Positions 1 through 8,315 of a stretch of DNA of 64,000 bases are shown here, piece after piece. The notes below the pieces were generated by a model, which was not told where the DNA came from, did not search any database, and was given only the letters and a program-made list of their open reading frames with translations. The number at the start of each line of letters is the position of its first letter. Position 1 is the stretch's first letter. The translations under genes were made by a program, and so were the position numbers. The DNA comes from Ruminococcus sp. OA3 (GTDB lineage: Bacteria > Bacillota > Clostridia > Lachnospirales > Lachnospiraceae): positions 1,178,001-1,242,000 of the forward strand of contig NZ_JAKNTO010000001.1 in NCBI RefSeq assembly GCF_022440845.1. Direction: 5' to 3'.

Positions 1-351
1 GTCATTAGCCGCTGCCCGGTGTGTGATCACGAGCTGACTGTGGCAAGACTCAAATGTGATGCATGTGACACAGTCATAGAAAATAATTTTCGGCTCGGAA
101 AATTTGATTACCTGTCAGAGGGAGAACTGTATTTTACAGAGACTTTTATCCGATGCAGGGGAAATATCAAAGAGGTGGAAAAGGAACTGGGAATTTCTTA
201 CCCCACAGTTCGTTCAAAACTGGACGCAGTGATTAAAAAACTTGGTTATGAAACGGAACCTGACGAACAGGCAGTTAAAAAAGAAGAAATTTTAAAAGCA
301 CTGGAGAACGGAGAGATAACCGCAGAACAGGCGATAGCACAGCTAAAATAG
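1..351 (+). CDS. DUF2089 family zinc-ribbon/HTH protein (5' end outside window)
   Basis: The reading frame is open from the first base, so the start lies upstream; a GTG at 19 is inside the gene. The visible part begins in a zinc ribbon: a CPVC pair is followed about 10 residues later by a CDAC pair, the expected four-cysteine site of DUF2089 proteins. A helix-turn-helix-like segment follows (IKEVEKELGISYPTVRSKLD), then a C-terminal tail ENGEITAEQAIAQL that matches the short SHOCT-like helix pair. DUF2089 proteins are thought to be small DNA-binding regulators; no target is known. It is the first visible gene of a three-gene operon, 22 bases upstream of a second protein that starts with the same SHOCT-like motif. 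Confidence 0.85.
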   Translation, partial: VISRCPVCDHELTVARLKCDACDTVIENNFRLGKFDYLSEGELYFTETFIRCRGNIKEVEKELGISYPTVRSKLDAVIKKLGYETEPDEQAVKKEEILKALENGEITAEQAIAQLK

Positions 352-373
352 GATTCATAAAATATGGAGGTTC

Positions 374-763
374 ATGATGGACGAAAAAATGAGGATTTTA
401 AAAATGGTAGAAGAAGGGACAATTACAGCAGAACAGGCGTCAGAACTGATGGCAGCCATGAACGTGGAACTGCCGGTACAGCAGACAGCTATTGTAAAGA
501 ACAGTTATGATAAAAAAATGTTCCGCGTTATCGTAGACAGTGTCTCAGGCGATAAGGTAAATATACAATTTCCGGTAGGGGCTATCAAAAAAATACTGAG
601 GGTGACGGGCAAACTTCCGATTCCTGAAAAAGATCTGGAGGGCATCGACCTGTCCAGCATGATGGACGCTATCTCTGAATGCCTGGAAGACGAGATAGAA
701 GGCGATTTTGTCAACGTGGAGGCGGCAGACGGAACTACGGTCAGGATATTTGTTGACAAATAG
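374..763 (+). CDS. SHOCT-like domain protein, 129 aa
   Basis: GGAGG at 365-369 precedes ATG ATG at 374/377. Residues 2-30 (MRILKMVEEGTITAEQASELM) form the SHOCT-like two-helix motif also found at the C-terminus of the DUF2089 protein upstream. The remaining part has beta-rich character, and the C-terminus (EAADGTTVRIFVDK) resembles that of the next gene, which suggests that the two share a domain. This organisation recalls Firmicutes YvlB-like proteins linked to envelope stress, but that is inference. There is no signal peptide and no membrane segment. Confidence 0.7.
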   Translation: MMDEKMRILKMVEEGTITAEQASELMAAMNVELPVQQTAIVKNSYDKKMFRVIVDSVSGDKVNIQFPVGAIKKILRVTGKLPIPEKDLEGIDLSSMMDAISECLEDEIEGDFVNVEAADGTTVRIFVDK

Positions 764-774
764 AGGGTAAGTGT

Positions 775-1038
775 ATGAAAGTAAAAATCAGGACAAAAGA
801 TTTTCGGTTCTCGATGCCTGTGCCCGTCAGCATGATCGGGTTCGTCGTAAAAATGATTCCTGACAGGGTGTTTGAGGATATAAGAGTTCATACACCGGAT
901 CCTTACCGCTGTCTGATCACAAAAGATAATATCAGTATGATACTGAGTGAATGCCTGGATATTCTGAGAGAGAATAAAGGCCTGGAGGCTGTCCATGTGG
1001 AGGCGGCAGATGGAACTTTTGTGTCGATAAAGCTTTAA
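775..1038 (+). CDS. Small protein, paralogous to the C-terminal part of the preceding gene
   Basis: An 87-residue basic protein that starts 12 bases after the previous stop, with a weak upstream GAGGGTAAG. Its C-terminus (VHVEAADGTFVSIKL) closely parallels VNVEAADGTTVRIFV of the 129-aa neighbour, and the middle part has the same order of blocks (VKMIPD..., SMILSECLDILRE against SMMDAISECLEDE). It therefore looks like a stand-alone copy of that C-terminal domain without the SHOCT motif. Function is unknown. It closes the operon, which ends at a strong terminator directly after the stop codon. Confidence 0.65.
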   Translation: MKVKIRTKDFRFSMPVPVSMIGFVVKMIPDRVFEDIRVHTPDPYRCLITKDNISMILSECLDILRENKGLEAVHVEAADGTFVSIKL

Positions 1039-1063
1039 AGGGAGCAGAATTGCTCCCTTTTTT
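1039..1063 (+). terminator. Rho-independent terminator of the DUF2089 operon
   Basis: A GGGAGC/GCTCCC stem (1040-1045 with 1052-1057) with a six-base loop is followed by six T. It directly follows the stop codon of the 87-aa gene and faces the 3' end of the convergent ArsR-type gene. Confidence 0.9.
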
Positions 1064-1080
1064 GGTTCAGACAAAATTTT

Positions 1081-2100
1081 TTATATAGAAAAAATGGAGT
1101 GCAGCTTAGAGAGAAGATCTCTGAGGGTATCCTTAGAGAGTGTGTAATATACCCGCCCGTCTCTTTTCTCAACGTTTACAAGCTGATAAGTCAACAATAC
1201 ACTCATATGGTGGGAGACCGTCGCTGCTGTCAGATTCAGTTCCTCGGCTAATTCCAGATTATATTTTGGAGAAGTCATCAGCGAAAGCAGGATGTCGAAT
1301 TTACTGCCGTCACTCAATGCTTTCAGGACCGGGAGCAGATTGCCACGAAAGTTTTGCGGTTTCTTCATCATTTGATACACATCGGCCACAAACAGACCGA
1401 TATAGGCATTGCTGGTGGTTTCATTTGTATCGATTAGTTCGCCTGTTGGGAAAATCATGACTGGCGTCAGCACAGCATCTTCTTTCATAGCCGAACTTAT
1501 ATATTCGCCTGATGGGAAGTTTGCCAGAAGTTTATCCAAGGGCTTTCGGATAGCGGTGACAGCTTTTTCGTAAGCTGGGATGCTGTTAACTACAATGGCT
1601 GTGAGATTTTCAAGCTTCTTTTTTGGCGACTGCATGATCAGCATAAGCTTCCAGCAAATTTCGGAGGAAAAACCGACAGCCTGAAGTAACTGGATCAGTT
1701 CGTCCGTGGAAGGCGGTGCTGCGAAAGACTCTGCGTCGTCCGCAGTGAGCCTGTTTGCAAAAGCCAGAACAACAGCATCTTCCGTAATGCCGCCCGGATC
1801 ACCCTCAAACCATTCGGTGTGTTCGGCACAGACAGTCTGAAGAAACAATATAAAATCATCGGCCTCGTCTGAAAAGAAAAAATCAAAATCCTCCAGATTT
1901 TCTGCGGTCATGTTCTTCTGAAATGCAGTTAGATATTTCTTATATGTGGCACCGGCCTTCTGGTAAAGCTCATCGCCGTTGATCCCGTGCTCAGCAGCTG
2001 CTTTATCCCAAACTTCCTTTGCCAGGCCTTCCGGGTGTGTACTGCTGTACAGCAAACCAATGATTTCAAAATATTTATTTAAATTCCTGTTGATCGTCAT
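1081..2100 (-). CDS. ArsR-type winged-helix transcriptional regulator, 339 aa
   Basis: The C-terminal 80 residues carry a classic ArsR winged helix: the ALSDGSKFDILLSLM helix, a recognition region LAEELNLTAATVSHHMSVL and a wing with EKRDGRVYYTL. The N-terminal 250 residues have no motif I recognise; long ArsR proteins with such extensions are common in Clostridia and the extension probably senses a ligand. It has none of the usual Cys metal-binding box next to the recognition helix. The gene is divergent from the two-component operon at 2256, and an inverted repeat lies between them at 2143-2188, which suggests autoregulation. Confidence 0.85.
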   Translation of the reverse strand: MTINRNLNKYFEIIGLLYSSTHPEGLAKEVWDKAAAEHGINGDELYQKAGATYKKYLTAFQKNMTAENLEDFDFFFSDEADDFILFLQTVCAEHTEWFEGDPGGITEDAVVLAFANRLTADDAESFAAPPSTDELIQLLQAVGFSSEICWKLMLIMQSPKKKLENLTAIVVNSIPAYEKAVTAIRKPLDKLLANFPSGEYISSAMKEDAVLTPVMIFPTGELIDTNETTSNAYIGLFVADVYQMMKKPQNFRGNLLPVLKALSDGSKFDILLSLMTSPKYNLELAEELNLTAATVSHHMSVLLTYQLVNVEKRDGRVYYTLSKDTLRDLLSKLHSIFSI

Positions 2101-2142
2101 GTCTGTTTACACACTCCTTGGATAGATGTTTCTATTGTAGAG

Positions 2143-2188
2143 TATCATTGGGAAATGTGCAAGCGTTAACCGTATGTTTCCAATGATA
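2143..2188. promoter_or_regulatory. Inverted repeat between the ArsR gene and the two-component operon
   Basis: TATCATTGG(G)AAA at 2143-2155 is matched by TTTCCAATGATA at 2177-2188, a 12-bp arm pair with a single extra G and a 21-base spacer. The left arm lies just upstream of a possible minus-strand -10 (TACAAT, complement of 2133-2138) for the ArsR gene. I infer an operator for that regulator; the response-regulator gene has its own -10-like TACAAT at 2213-2218. Confidence 0.45.
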
Positions 2189-2255
2189 CTGGCTATTCGG
2201 GCGGCAGTTTGATACAATATGAAAGAAACAATCATGAAGTGGGGAGTCTTGAAAG

Positions 2256-2939
2256 ATGAAGCAGTTTATTATGATACTTGAGGATGATGAAGATCTGGCG
2301 GAGGGGATTACGTTATCCCTGAACAGCCCCAAACTGGAATTTGTCCGCTGTCAGACGATAGCCGATGCCAGGGAAATGCTGAAAAACAGAATGTTTGACC
2401 TGCTGATCCTGGATATCAACCTGCCAGACGGAAGCGGTCTGAAATTCTGCCGTGAAATCCGCAGAACCAGCCGGACGCCGATTGCACTTCTGACGGCAAA
2501 AGATATGGAGCTGGATATTGTGACAGGATTTGAGTGCGGGGCGGACGATTATATCACAAAGCCGTTCAGCCTTATGGTGCTTCGAGCAAGAATACGCGCT
2601 CTGCTCAGGCGGAATGTAGAAGAACAGAAGTCGGAATACAGAGATGGTGTTTTCCGTTTTTATTTTGATAAGATGGAATTCTATAAAAACGGATGTCTGA
2701 CAGAACTGAGCAAAACAGAGCAGAGAATTTTATATCTGCTCGTCTTTAATGAAGGAAAAATACTGACGAGAGAACAGCTGCTTGAATGGGTATGGCCGGA
2801 AGGTACAGAATATGTTGAAGACAATGCCCTGTCGGTGGGCATTCGGAGGCTGAGGGACAAGCTGGAAGATACATCTTCAAAACCTGTTTTTATTAAAACG
2901 GTCTATGGTAAAGGCTATATGTGGGAGAGAGGTCTGTGA
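2256..2939 (+). CDS. OmpR-family response regulator
   Basis: Receiver domain at residues 3-115 with acidic pair DD near residues 9-10, phospho-acceptor Asp53 (LLILDINLPDGSG), the conserved Thr in LLTAKD and Lys in TKPF. The C-terminal OmpR winged helix spans roughly 125-225 (LSKTEQRILYLLVFNEGKILTREQLLEWVW...VYGKGYMW). It is co-transcribed with the kinase that overlaps its stop and is followed by an ABC transporter, the arrangement seen for peptide-sensing and detoxification modules of Firmicutes. Its probable binding site is the 11-bp direct repeat at 3914-3934. Confidence 0.93.
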   Translation: MKQFIMILEDDEDLAEGITLSLNSPKLEFVRCQTIADAREMLKNRMFDLLILDINLPDGSGLKFCREIRRTSRTPIALLTAKDMELDIVTGFECGADDYITKPFSLMVLRARIRALLRRNVEEQKSEYRDGVFRFYFDKMEFYKNGCLTELSKTEQRILYLLVFNEGKILTREQLLEWVWPEGTEYVEDNALSVGIRRLRDKLEDTSSKPVFIKTVYGKGYMWERGL

Positions 2940-3856
2940 ACGGCTATATTTTGACTGCATTGATCACGCTCGGTCTGAGTGCTTTCCTGTGCGGGGCTGT
3001 CATAATACGTTACCGCAGGAAAACGGAGAACACGCTAGACAGTCTTCTTCAGGCACTGGATGGGGCTGTCGGCGGAGAACTGCCTGCCGCATCCTGTGAT
3101 GAATCGCTGGACGGGGCGGTCAGAGAGAGGCTGAACCGTGTGGTGCAGATCACCAGAATGCAAAGTGATATAGCCAGGGAGGAGCGCGATGTTATCAAAT
3201 CCCTGATTTCTGATATCTCTCATCAGGTGAGGACACCGCTTACGAATATCATGCTCTATACGGGACTCTTAAAAGAACAGAGCCTGGAAGAGGGGGCTGC
3301 CGCGCTCACTGACAAGATTGACCGGCAGACAGAAAAGCTGGATTTTTTCATGAGAGAGCTCGTAAAATCGTCCTATACAGAGCAGGCGATGATTTCCGTA
3401 AGCCCGGAGATGATAAATGTGGAAGAAGTCATAGATACGGCATGCCAGATGACAGAATTGGCCGCCATGAAAAAGAACATCGATTTGAAGATAGAAAAGA
3501 CAGAGGCGTTTTGCTATGCGGATAAAAAGTGGACCACAGAAGCGCTTGGGAATGTTTTGGAAAATGCAGTGAAATATTCCCCGGAGCAATCCGCTGTTCA
3601 GATCACAACTGTTCTGTATGAGTCTTTTGTCTGCGTTAGGGTGCGGGATGAGGGTATCGGGATCAGGGAGGAAGAGCAGGGAAGGGTATTCGAGCGGTTC
3701 TACCGATCGGATGTTGTCAAAAATGAGCCTGGTTTCGGGATCGGTCTTTATCTGGTGCGCGCTGTGCTTTCAAAGCAGGGAGGATATGCGAGGATTAAGT
3801 CTAAGCCTGGAGAAGGGACGACGGTGGAAGTATATTTAGCGCGGACAAAAGTGTGA
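2936..3856 (+). CDS. Sensor histidine kinase
   Basis: I choose the GTG at 2936, which overlaps the response-regulator stop (GTGA) and has GGGAGAGAGG at 2923-2932; a GTG at 2921 in the same frame lacks a site. The 306-aa product has one N-terminal membrane helix (residues 3-25) and no real extracellular domain, so any signal must be sensed in the membrane or via the transporter. His96 lies in the H box SDISHQVRTPL; the N box is NVLENAVKYSPE, the G boxes are VRDEGIGI and GFGIGLYLVRAVL, and the F box is FERFYRSD. It should phosphorylate the adjacent OmpR-type regulator. Confidence 0.92.
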   Translation: MNGYILTALITLGLSAFLCGAVIIRYRRKTENTLDSLLQALDGAVGGELPAASCDESLDGAVRERLNRVVQITRMQSDIAREERDVIKSLISDISHQVRTPLTNIMLYTGLLKEQSLEEGAAALTDKIDRQTEKLDFFMRELVKSSYTEQAMISVSPEMINVEEVIDTACQMTELAAMKKNIDLKIEKTEAFCYADKKWTTEALGNVLENAVKYSPEQSAVQITTVLYESFVCVRVRDEGIGIREEEQGRVFERFYRSDVVKNEPGFGIGLYLVRAVLSKQGGYARIKSKPGEGTTVEVYLARTKV

Positions 3857-3858
3857 AG

Positions 3859-3892
3859 AATGCAGTCATTATCATATAGTGACTGCATTTTC
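3859..3892 (+). terminator. Terminator after the two-component genes
   Basis: AATGCAGTCA (3859-3868) pairs with TGACTGCATT (3880-3889), followed by a short T-run. It separates the kinase gene from the promoter of the ABC transporter. Confidence 0.75.
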
Positions 3893-3913
3893 AATTGTGT
3901 CAGATATGTCACC

Positions 3914-3950
3914 TTTGAGAAAGGTTTGAGAAAGAATACTTTGCTATGAT
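3914..3950 (+). promoter_or_regulatory. Direct-repeat operator and -10 element of the ABC transporter operon
   Basis: Two perfect copies of TTTGAGAAAG lie at 3914-3923 and 3925-3934, exactly 11 bp apart. A -10 hexamer TATGAT follows at 3945-3950, while the position of the -35 (about 3922-3927) is occupied by the repeat and is poor. Tandem half-sites about one helical turn apart next to a weak -35 are typical of activation by OmpR-family regulators, so I assign this to the regulator encoded at 2256-2939. Confidence 0.65.
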
Positions 3951-4007
3951 GTAGCTGCCCTGAACAGTTACAATAATAGTTCAACGTCAGAGAAGAGGAG
4001 GTGCATA

Positions 4008-4703
4008 ATGAATATTTTAGTTACAAAACAACTGAAAAAGTATTATGAAATGGGAGAAAATGTGGTCCGCGCACTGGACGGAATTGACCTGACAGTCGAA
4101 AAGGGTGAGTTCCTTGCTATCGTCGGGAAGTCTGGAAGCGGCAAATCAACACTTTTGCATATGCTTGGAGGACTGGACATTCCTACATCCGGCAAAGTAA
4201 TTGTGGAGGGAAAAGATATTTCTGAAATGTCGAAGGATGAACTGACCATATTCCGCAGGAGAAAGATAGGGTTTGTATTTCAAAGCTATAACCTGCTTCC
4301 GCTTATGAATGTGTACGAGAATATTGTGCTGCCAGTCAGACTGGACGGCATCAGGCCCGACCAGAGGTATATCGGAAGAATTATAGAACTTTTGGGGCTT
4401 ACGGAAAAAAAATACGTGATGCCAAATCAGCTCTCAGGAGGACAGCAGCAGCGGGTAGCGCTGGCCAGGGCACTGGCGTCCAAGCCTGCGATCATTCTTG
4501 CCGATGAGCCGACCGGGAATCTGGACAGCCATACCAGTCAGGATGTTCTGGGGCTGATCAGGACAACGAGTGAGCGCCTGGGCCAGACCATTGTGATGAT
4601 CACGCACAATGATGAGATTGCCCAGATGGCGGGGCGAATCGTACGGCTTGAGGACGGAAGAATCTGCGGAGGTGACAGCGGTTATGATCAGAGTGCGGAA
4701 TAA
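4008..4703 (+). CDS. ABC transporter ATP-binding protein (MacB/LolD type)
   Basis: 231-aa nucleotide-binding subunit with Walker A GKSGSGKST near residue 38, Q-loop FVFQSYNLLP, signature LSGGQQQRVALARA, Walker B IILADEPTGNLD and switch histidine in MITHND. It belongs to the group that partners FtsX-like permeases and works by mechanotransmission or export rather than by import. GAGGAGGTG precedes ATG 4008. Its end overlaps the permease start by 20 bases, so the two are translationally coupled. Confidence 0.95.
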   Translation: MNILVTKQLKKYYEMGENVVRALDGIDLTVEKGEFLAIVGKSGSGKSTLLHMLGGLDIPTSGKVIVEGKDISEMSKDELTIFRRRKIGFVFQSYNLLPLMNVYENIVLPVRLDGIRPDQRYIGRIIELLGLTEKKYVMPNQLSGGQQQRVALARALASKPAIILADEPTGNLDSHTSQDVLGLIRTTSERLGQTIVMITHNDEIAQMAGRIVRLEDGRICGGDSGYDQSAE

Positions 4704-7194
4704 AAAAGTTGTGGCTGAAGTGGCACGTACTACCTGCAGAGCAAACAGAAAACAGAATCTGCTCGCAGCGTTTGCCATTTTACTGACGACGTTTCTGATA
4801 GCTGTCGTACTGGCACTCGGCGTCAGCTACTGGAACACTGTCTCGCTCAGACAGGTGAGGATGAACGGGATGGACTATGATATTGAGCTGACGGAACCCA
4901 GAGAAGATCAGATCAAAAAAATCCGTTCGATGGACGAAGTCAGATATGCAGGAGTGGCTGTTAAATGTGCTGTACTGGAGCAGTATCTGGGCAGAATGCT
5001 GGACAAGACGAGATTATACTGGCTGGATGAGACCTGTTGGGAAAAGCAGACAATCCCGGCGCTGGAGCGTTATGAGGGCAGTTATCCCGAGAAGGAACAT
5101 GAGATCATGCTCTCATGGAGTGTGTTAAAAGCGATGGGTATCGAGCATCCGAAAAAGGGCATGGTTCTGCCGCTTGATTACTTCACGCTGGAGGAAGGCT
5201 CCAATGAAGAAATTCTGGAACAGGATTTTATCCTGACCGGCTGGTTTGTCGATTATACCGGGAGAGACAGCGGATATATATCCAGAACTTTCTTTGAGCG
5301 GACGGGGGTGAAACAGACAGATTTTACCCAGGGGTGCCTGAAAATTTCGTTGAATCACGCATTGTATTCAGAGGATGATATTGTAAAGATGCAAAATAAT
5401 ATCGATCTGGGATATAATCAGATCATAGAGGCTGATTACGATATGATAGAAAGTTTTTGTAAAACTGCAATCGGGCTTGCGGGGATGCTGGCCATGATCT
5501 TTATAAGCGGCTATCTGTTCATTTATAATACCATGTACATTTCAATTTCAAAAAATATCCGGTATTACGGGCAGTTGAAGACGATCGGTATGACTTCAGT
5601 TCAATTGAAAGGCATCATTTACCGCCAGGCACTTGGGAATTTTCTGATCGGAGCGCCGCCGGGGCTTGCGGCAGCAGCGTTGCTTGGCAGGGCCGTGATT
5701 CCTGAGATCCTGCATCTGCTCAACGCGTCACTGGGCACAGGGGAGGTCGTGCAGGCACAGCCGTGGGTTTTTATAACAGCGGGGGCATTTGCATTTTTGA
5801 CCAATATAGTGAGCAGCAGAAAACCGGCAAAGATGACCGGGGAATGCTCTCCGATTGAGGCCATCAGGTATACAGGAGGTTTGGGGAGCGGCAAAGCGCG
5901 GGAGAGAGAAGGCGGAGGCATTGTCTTTATGGCATTTCAGAATATGTTCCGGAATAAAAAGCAGGCGGTCGTAATCTTTCTCTCTCTGATCATAGCGGTA
6001 TCCGTGTTTCTCATCGTGAATGTATATATCAGGGAGAATGACGCGAAGTTAATATTGGATACGATCTGCTCCCGGGATATTGAATTTAAAAATGAAACCA
6101 CGCTGGAGGACGACAGGCAGCAGCTGATCACGGACGACAGGATTGCCCGGACAGAGGCGGTCCCGGGGGTGAAGCGTGTGCGCAGGGTATCATCAACCGC
6201 AGCTGTTGTTCCGTATCAGGAAGAGATATACGGGACATATCTAAGAGAATTGTATGAGTCGAGATACAGCCCGGGAAATTACGAGGAGGATATGGTATCG
6301 TATCAGAAAAATCCGGAAAATGGCCGTTTTATGCCGCGTTTTATCGGCATTGATGAGGCGGGATTTGAAGTACTGAATGAATCGCTGGGAAATGTGCTGG
6401 ATAAAACGGAGTTTGAAAATGGAGAGACAGCTGTGTTGGTCAGTTATTTTACGGACGGGGACAGTGGTTTAACGGGAAAGACGGTCCGCTTCTCACTGCC
6501 AGAAGGGCGGGAGCCTGAAAAAGAATATTCTGTCCGGATCGCAGCGGTCGGCGATGGGACCATCAATCCGGCGTACTTTGCAGGAGGTTATATACCGGAT
6601 ATTATTGTCAGTGAAAAATATGCGAAAAAACTGCTGGGGGAGACATTTGCTGAGCTGATCGATATAGAGTATCAGAGAGCCTATTCAAAAGAAACAGAAC
6701 AAAAAGTAAAAGAAGTTTTCGCCGGAGACAAAAAGATCTCCTGGGAGTCGAAACTGGAGCGGTATGACGACATGAAAAATTCTGAGATGCAGGTTAAAGT
6801 GCTGGGGAACAGCATCGGGATCATCATGGCGGTTCTGGCAGTGCTGAATTATCTGAATATGATGGCAGCCGGTATCCAGAACAGGATGCACGAGTTTGCT
6901 ATTCTGGAAAGCATTGGCATGACTTCCGGACAGATCAGAAAAATGCTGACGCTCGAAGGAGCAGGTTATGCATTGATTTCAATTATGGCAGCAATCCTGA
7001 CCGGCATTCCGTTCAGTTACGTAGTTTTTCAGAATATGAATATTTACCGTATCCCCTATACGATTCCATGGCGGGAGAATCTGTTTTTATTTACAGTGAT
7101 CGCGTGTCTGTGTATGATCATGCCGGCATTGATATACCGTAAGACCCAAAAAGAGAGTATGATTGACAGGCTGCGCAGAAGTGAGGAGCAGTGA
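4684..7194 (+). CDS. FtsX-family ABC transporter permease, 836 aa
   Basis: The ATG at 4684 has GGAGGT at 4668-4673; an in-frame start at 4609 would lie far inside the ATPase gene. Eight membrane helices are visible: one near the N-terminus (LLAAFAILLTTFLIAVVLALG), three in the middle, then a repeat of one plus three. Each single helix is followed by a large extracytoplasmic region of some 200 residues. This is the duplicated FtsX/MacB-core layout, not the ten-helix BceB form, although the adjacent two-component system resembles Bce modules. Substrate is unknown; antimicrobial peptide resistance or lipid/lipoprotein handling are the usual roles. Confidence 0.9.
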   Translation: MIRVRNKKVVAEVARTTCRANRKQNLLAAFAILLTTFLIAVVLALGVSYWNTVSLRQVRMNGMDYDIELTEPREDQIKKIRSMDEVRYAGVAVKCAVLEQYLGRMLDKTRLYWLDETCWEKQTIPALERYEGSYPEKEHEIMLSWSVLKAMGIEHPKKGMVLPLDYFTLEEGSNEEILEQDFILTGWFVDYTGRDSGYISRTFFERTGVKQTDFTQGCLKISLNHALYSEDDIVKMQNNIDLGYNQIIEADYDMIESFCKTAIGLAGMLAMIFISGYLFIYNTMYISISKNIRYYGQLKTIGMTSVQLKGIIYRQALGNFLIGAPPGLAAAALLGRAVIPEILHLLNASLGTGEVVQAQPWVFITAGAFAFLTNIVSSRKPAKMTGECSPIEAIRYTGGLGSGKAREREGGGIVFMAFQNMFRNKKQAVVIFLSLIIAVSVFLIVNVYIRENDAKLILDTICSRDIEFKNETTLEDDRQQLITDDRIARTEAVPGVKRVRRVSSTAAVVPYQEEIYGTYLRELYESRYSPGNYEEDMVSYQKNPENGRFMPRFIGIDEAGFEVLNESLGNVLDKTEFENGETAVLVSYFTDGDSGLTGKTVRFSLPEGREPEKEYSVRIAAVGDGTINPAYFAGGYIPDIIVSEKYAKKLLGETFAELIDIEYQRAYSKETEQKVKEVFAGDKKISWESKLERYDDMKNSEMQVKVLGNSIGIIMAVLAVLNYLNMMAAGIQNRMHEFAILESIGMTSGQIRKMLTLEGAGYALISIMAAILTGIPFSYVVFQNMNIYRIPYTIPWRENLFLFTVIACLCMIMPALIYRKTQKESMIDRLRRSEEQ

Positions 7195-7269
7195 TATGCA
7201 GAGCATTGACAGTCAAGCGGGAATATCCCGCGTCATGTTATTCTTTCCTGAAAGAAGGAGGTACAACAA

Positions 7270-8199
7270 ATGTATGCATGGGAGCAAATCCAGAAAACAC
7301 TGGACTATATCGATGAAAACCTTGGGGAACCGCTGAAGATTAAGCAGCTTTCTGAGATAGCGGCGTTGTCGCCGTTCTACTATCAGCGGCTTTTTGGTCG
7401 CCTTGTGAAAAAGCCCGTGATGGAATATATCAGGCTGCGGAGGCTTGCCAGAGCAACCGAGGTGCTGGCGGACAACGACAACAGGATCATAGATATTGCG
7501 CTGGACCTTGGTTTCCAGTCACATGAACATTTCACGAGGACTTTTAAAGAGACCTTTGGCATGACACCGGACGAATACCGCGGCAATCCCATACCTTTGA
7601 ACCGGATGACAAAACCGCAGCTTCTGCTGAACTATGTGTTTCTGGACGAGGGAATACCGCTGGTCACTGATGGTATTGTCCTGGAGATCAGCAGACGTAC
7701 ACTGAAGACACCGGAATATTTTATCGGCATGGAGAAAAAGATGCCGGTCCAGTTTCTCGACGGACTCGGAGTGGAGTCGGGAGTTGATCCGCTGGACACT
7801 CTGTGGCGTACGTTTCATGACCAAAAAAGAGAACTGGATATTCTGGTCAATGAGGGGGATGAAATTGGTGTGGCATATCCATGCTGCGAGGAGGGGTATT
7901 TCACTTATTTTGCAGGCGGCGAGGCAAAGGACAGTGAGGGGAGAGACGGATACAAAAGCTGGCAGCTTTCCCCGGGCGAATATCTCATCTGTTCGTTCGA
8001 GGCTGAAAATTTTGAGACATTGGTCATGGATACCCTCTATAAAGTGCAGCAGTATGTATTCGGCACGTGGCTTCCCAGGCGTCAGCTGCAGACAGAACCC
8101 TTCTGCGCGGAACGTTATGCGAGCCACAGCCGGGATACGAAGAATATGGAAATCTGGCTGAAGCTGTCTGCCCGGGGCGTGGGCGATCTCCCGCAGTGA
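7270..8199 (+). CDS. AraC-family regulator with GyrI-like effector domain
   Basis: The DNA-binding domain is N-terminal (residues 5-105), with two helix-turn-helix motifs (IKQLSEIAALSPFYYQRLFGRL and IIDIALDLGFQSHEHFTRTFKE). Residues 135-300 match the GyrI-like/AraC effector-binding fold, which in this class binds small, often aromatic or drug-like ligands. AAGAAGGAGG at 7252-7261 sets the ATG at 7270. It lies downstream of the exporter operon in the same direction, so it may be linked to it, but a small IR at 7210-7224 (GCGGGAATATCCCGC) lies in between and no terminator is obvious. Confidence 0.88.
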   Translation: MYAWEQIQKTLDYIDENLGEPLKIKQLSEIAALSPFYYQRLFGRLVKKPVMEYIRLRRLARATEVLADNDNRIIDIALDLGFQSHEHFTRTFKETFGMTPDEYRGNPIPLNRMTKPQLLLNYVFLDEGIPLVTDGIVLEISRRTLKTPEYFIGMEKKMPVQFLDGLGVESGVDPLDTLWRTFHDQKRELDILVNEGDEIGVAYPCCEEGYFTYFAGGEAKDSEGRDGYKSWQLSPGEYLICSFEAENFETLVMDTLYKVQQYVFGTWLPRRQLQTEPFCAERYASHSRDTKNMEIWLKLSARGVGDLPQ

Positions 8200-8315
8200 T
8201 GTCAGGAAGATAGAAGCAGAAAAAGTTTTCATTGTGCAAGAAGATATCTGTCAACCGGTTTCAGCATATAATTTCTCAGTGTATGTACTGTGGGCGGGCA
8301 GGTCAGGAGTGTGTA

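Noticed and set aside
505-1074. 189-aa minus-strand open frame opposite the second and third genes of the DUF2089 operon
   Set aside because: It is antisense to two genes with good sites and shared motifs, it covers the terminator, and its sequence has no recognisable domain.
3857-7194. Assignment of the exporter as a BceAB bacitracin-type module
   Set aside because: The permease has eight helices and two large extracytoplasmic regions (duplicated FtsX layout) rather than the ten-helix, single-loop BceB form.
7519-8232. 237-aa minus-strand open frame
   Set aside because: It is antisense to the AraC/GyrI regulator and has Cys/His-rich random composition; no site at its start.
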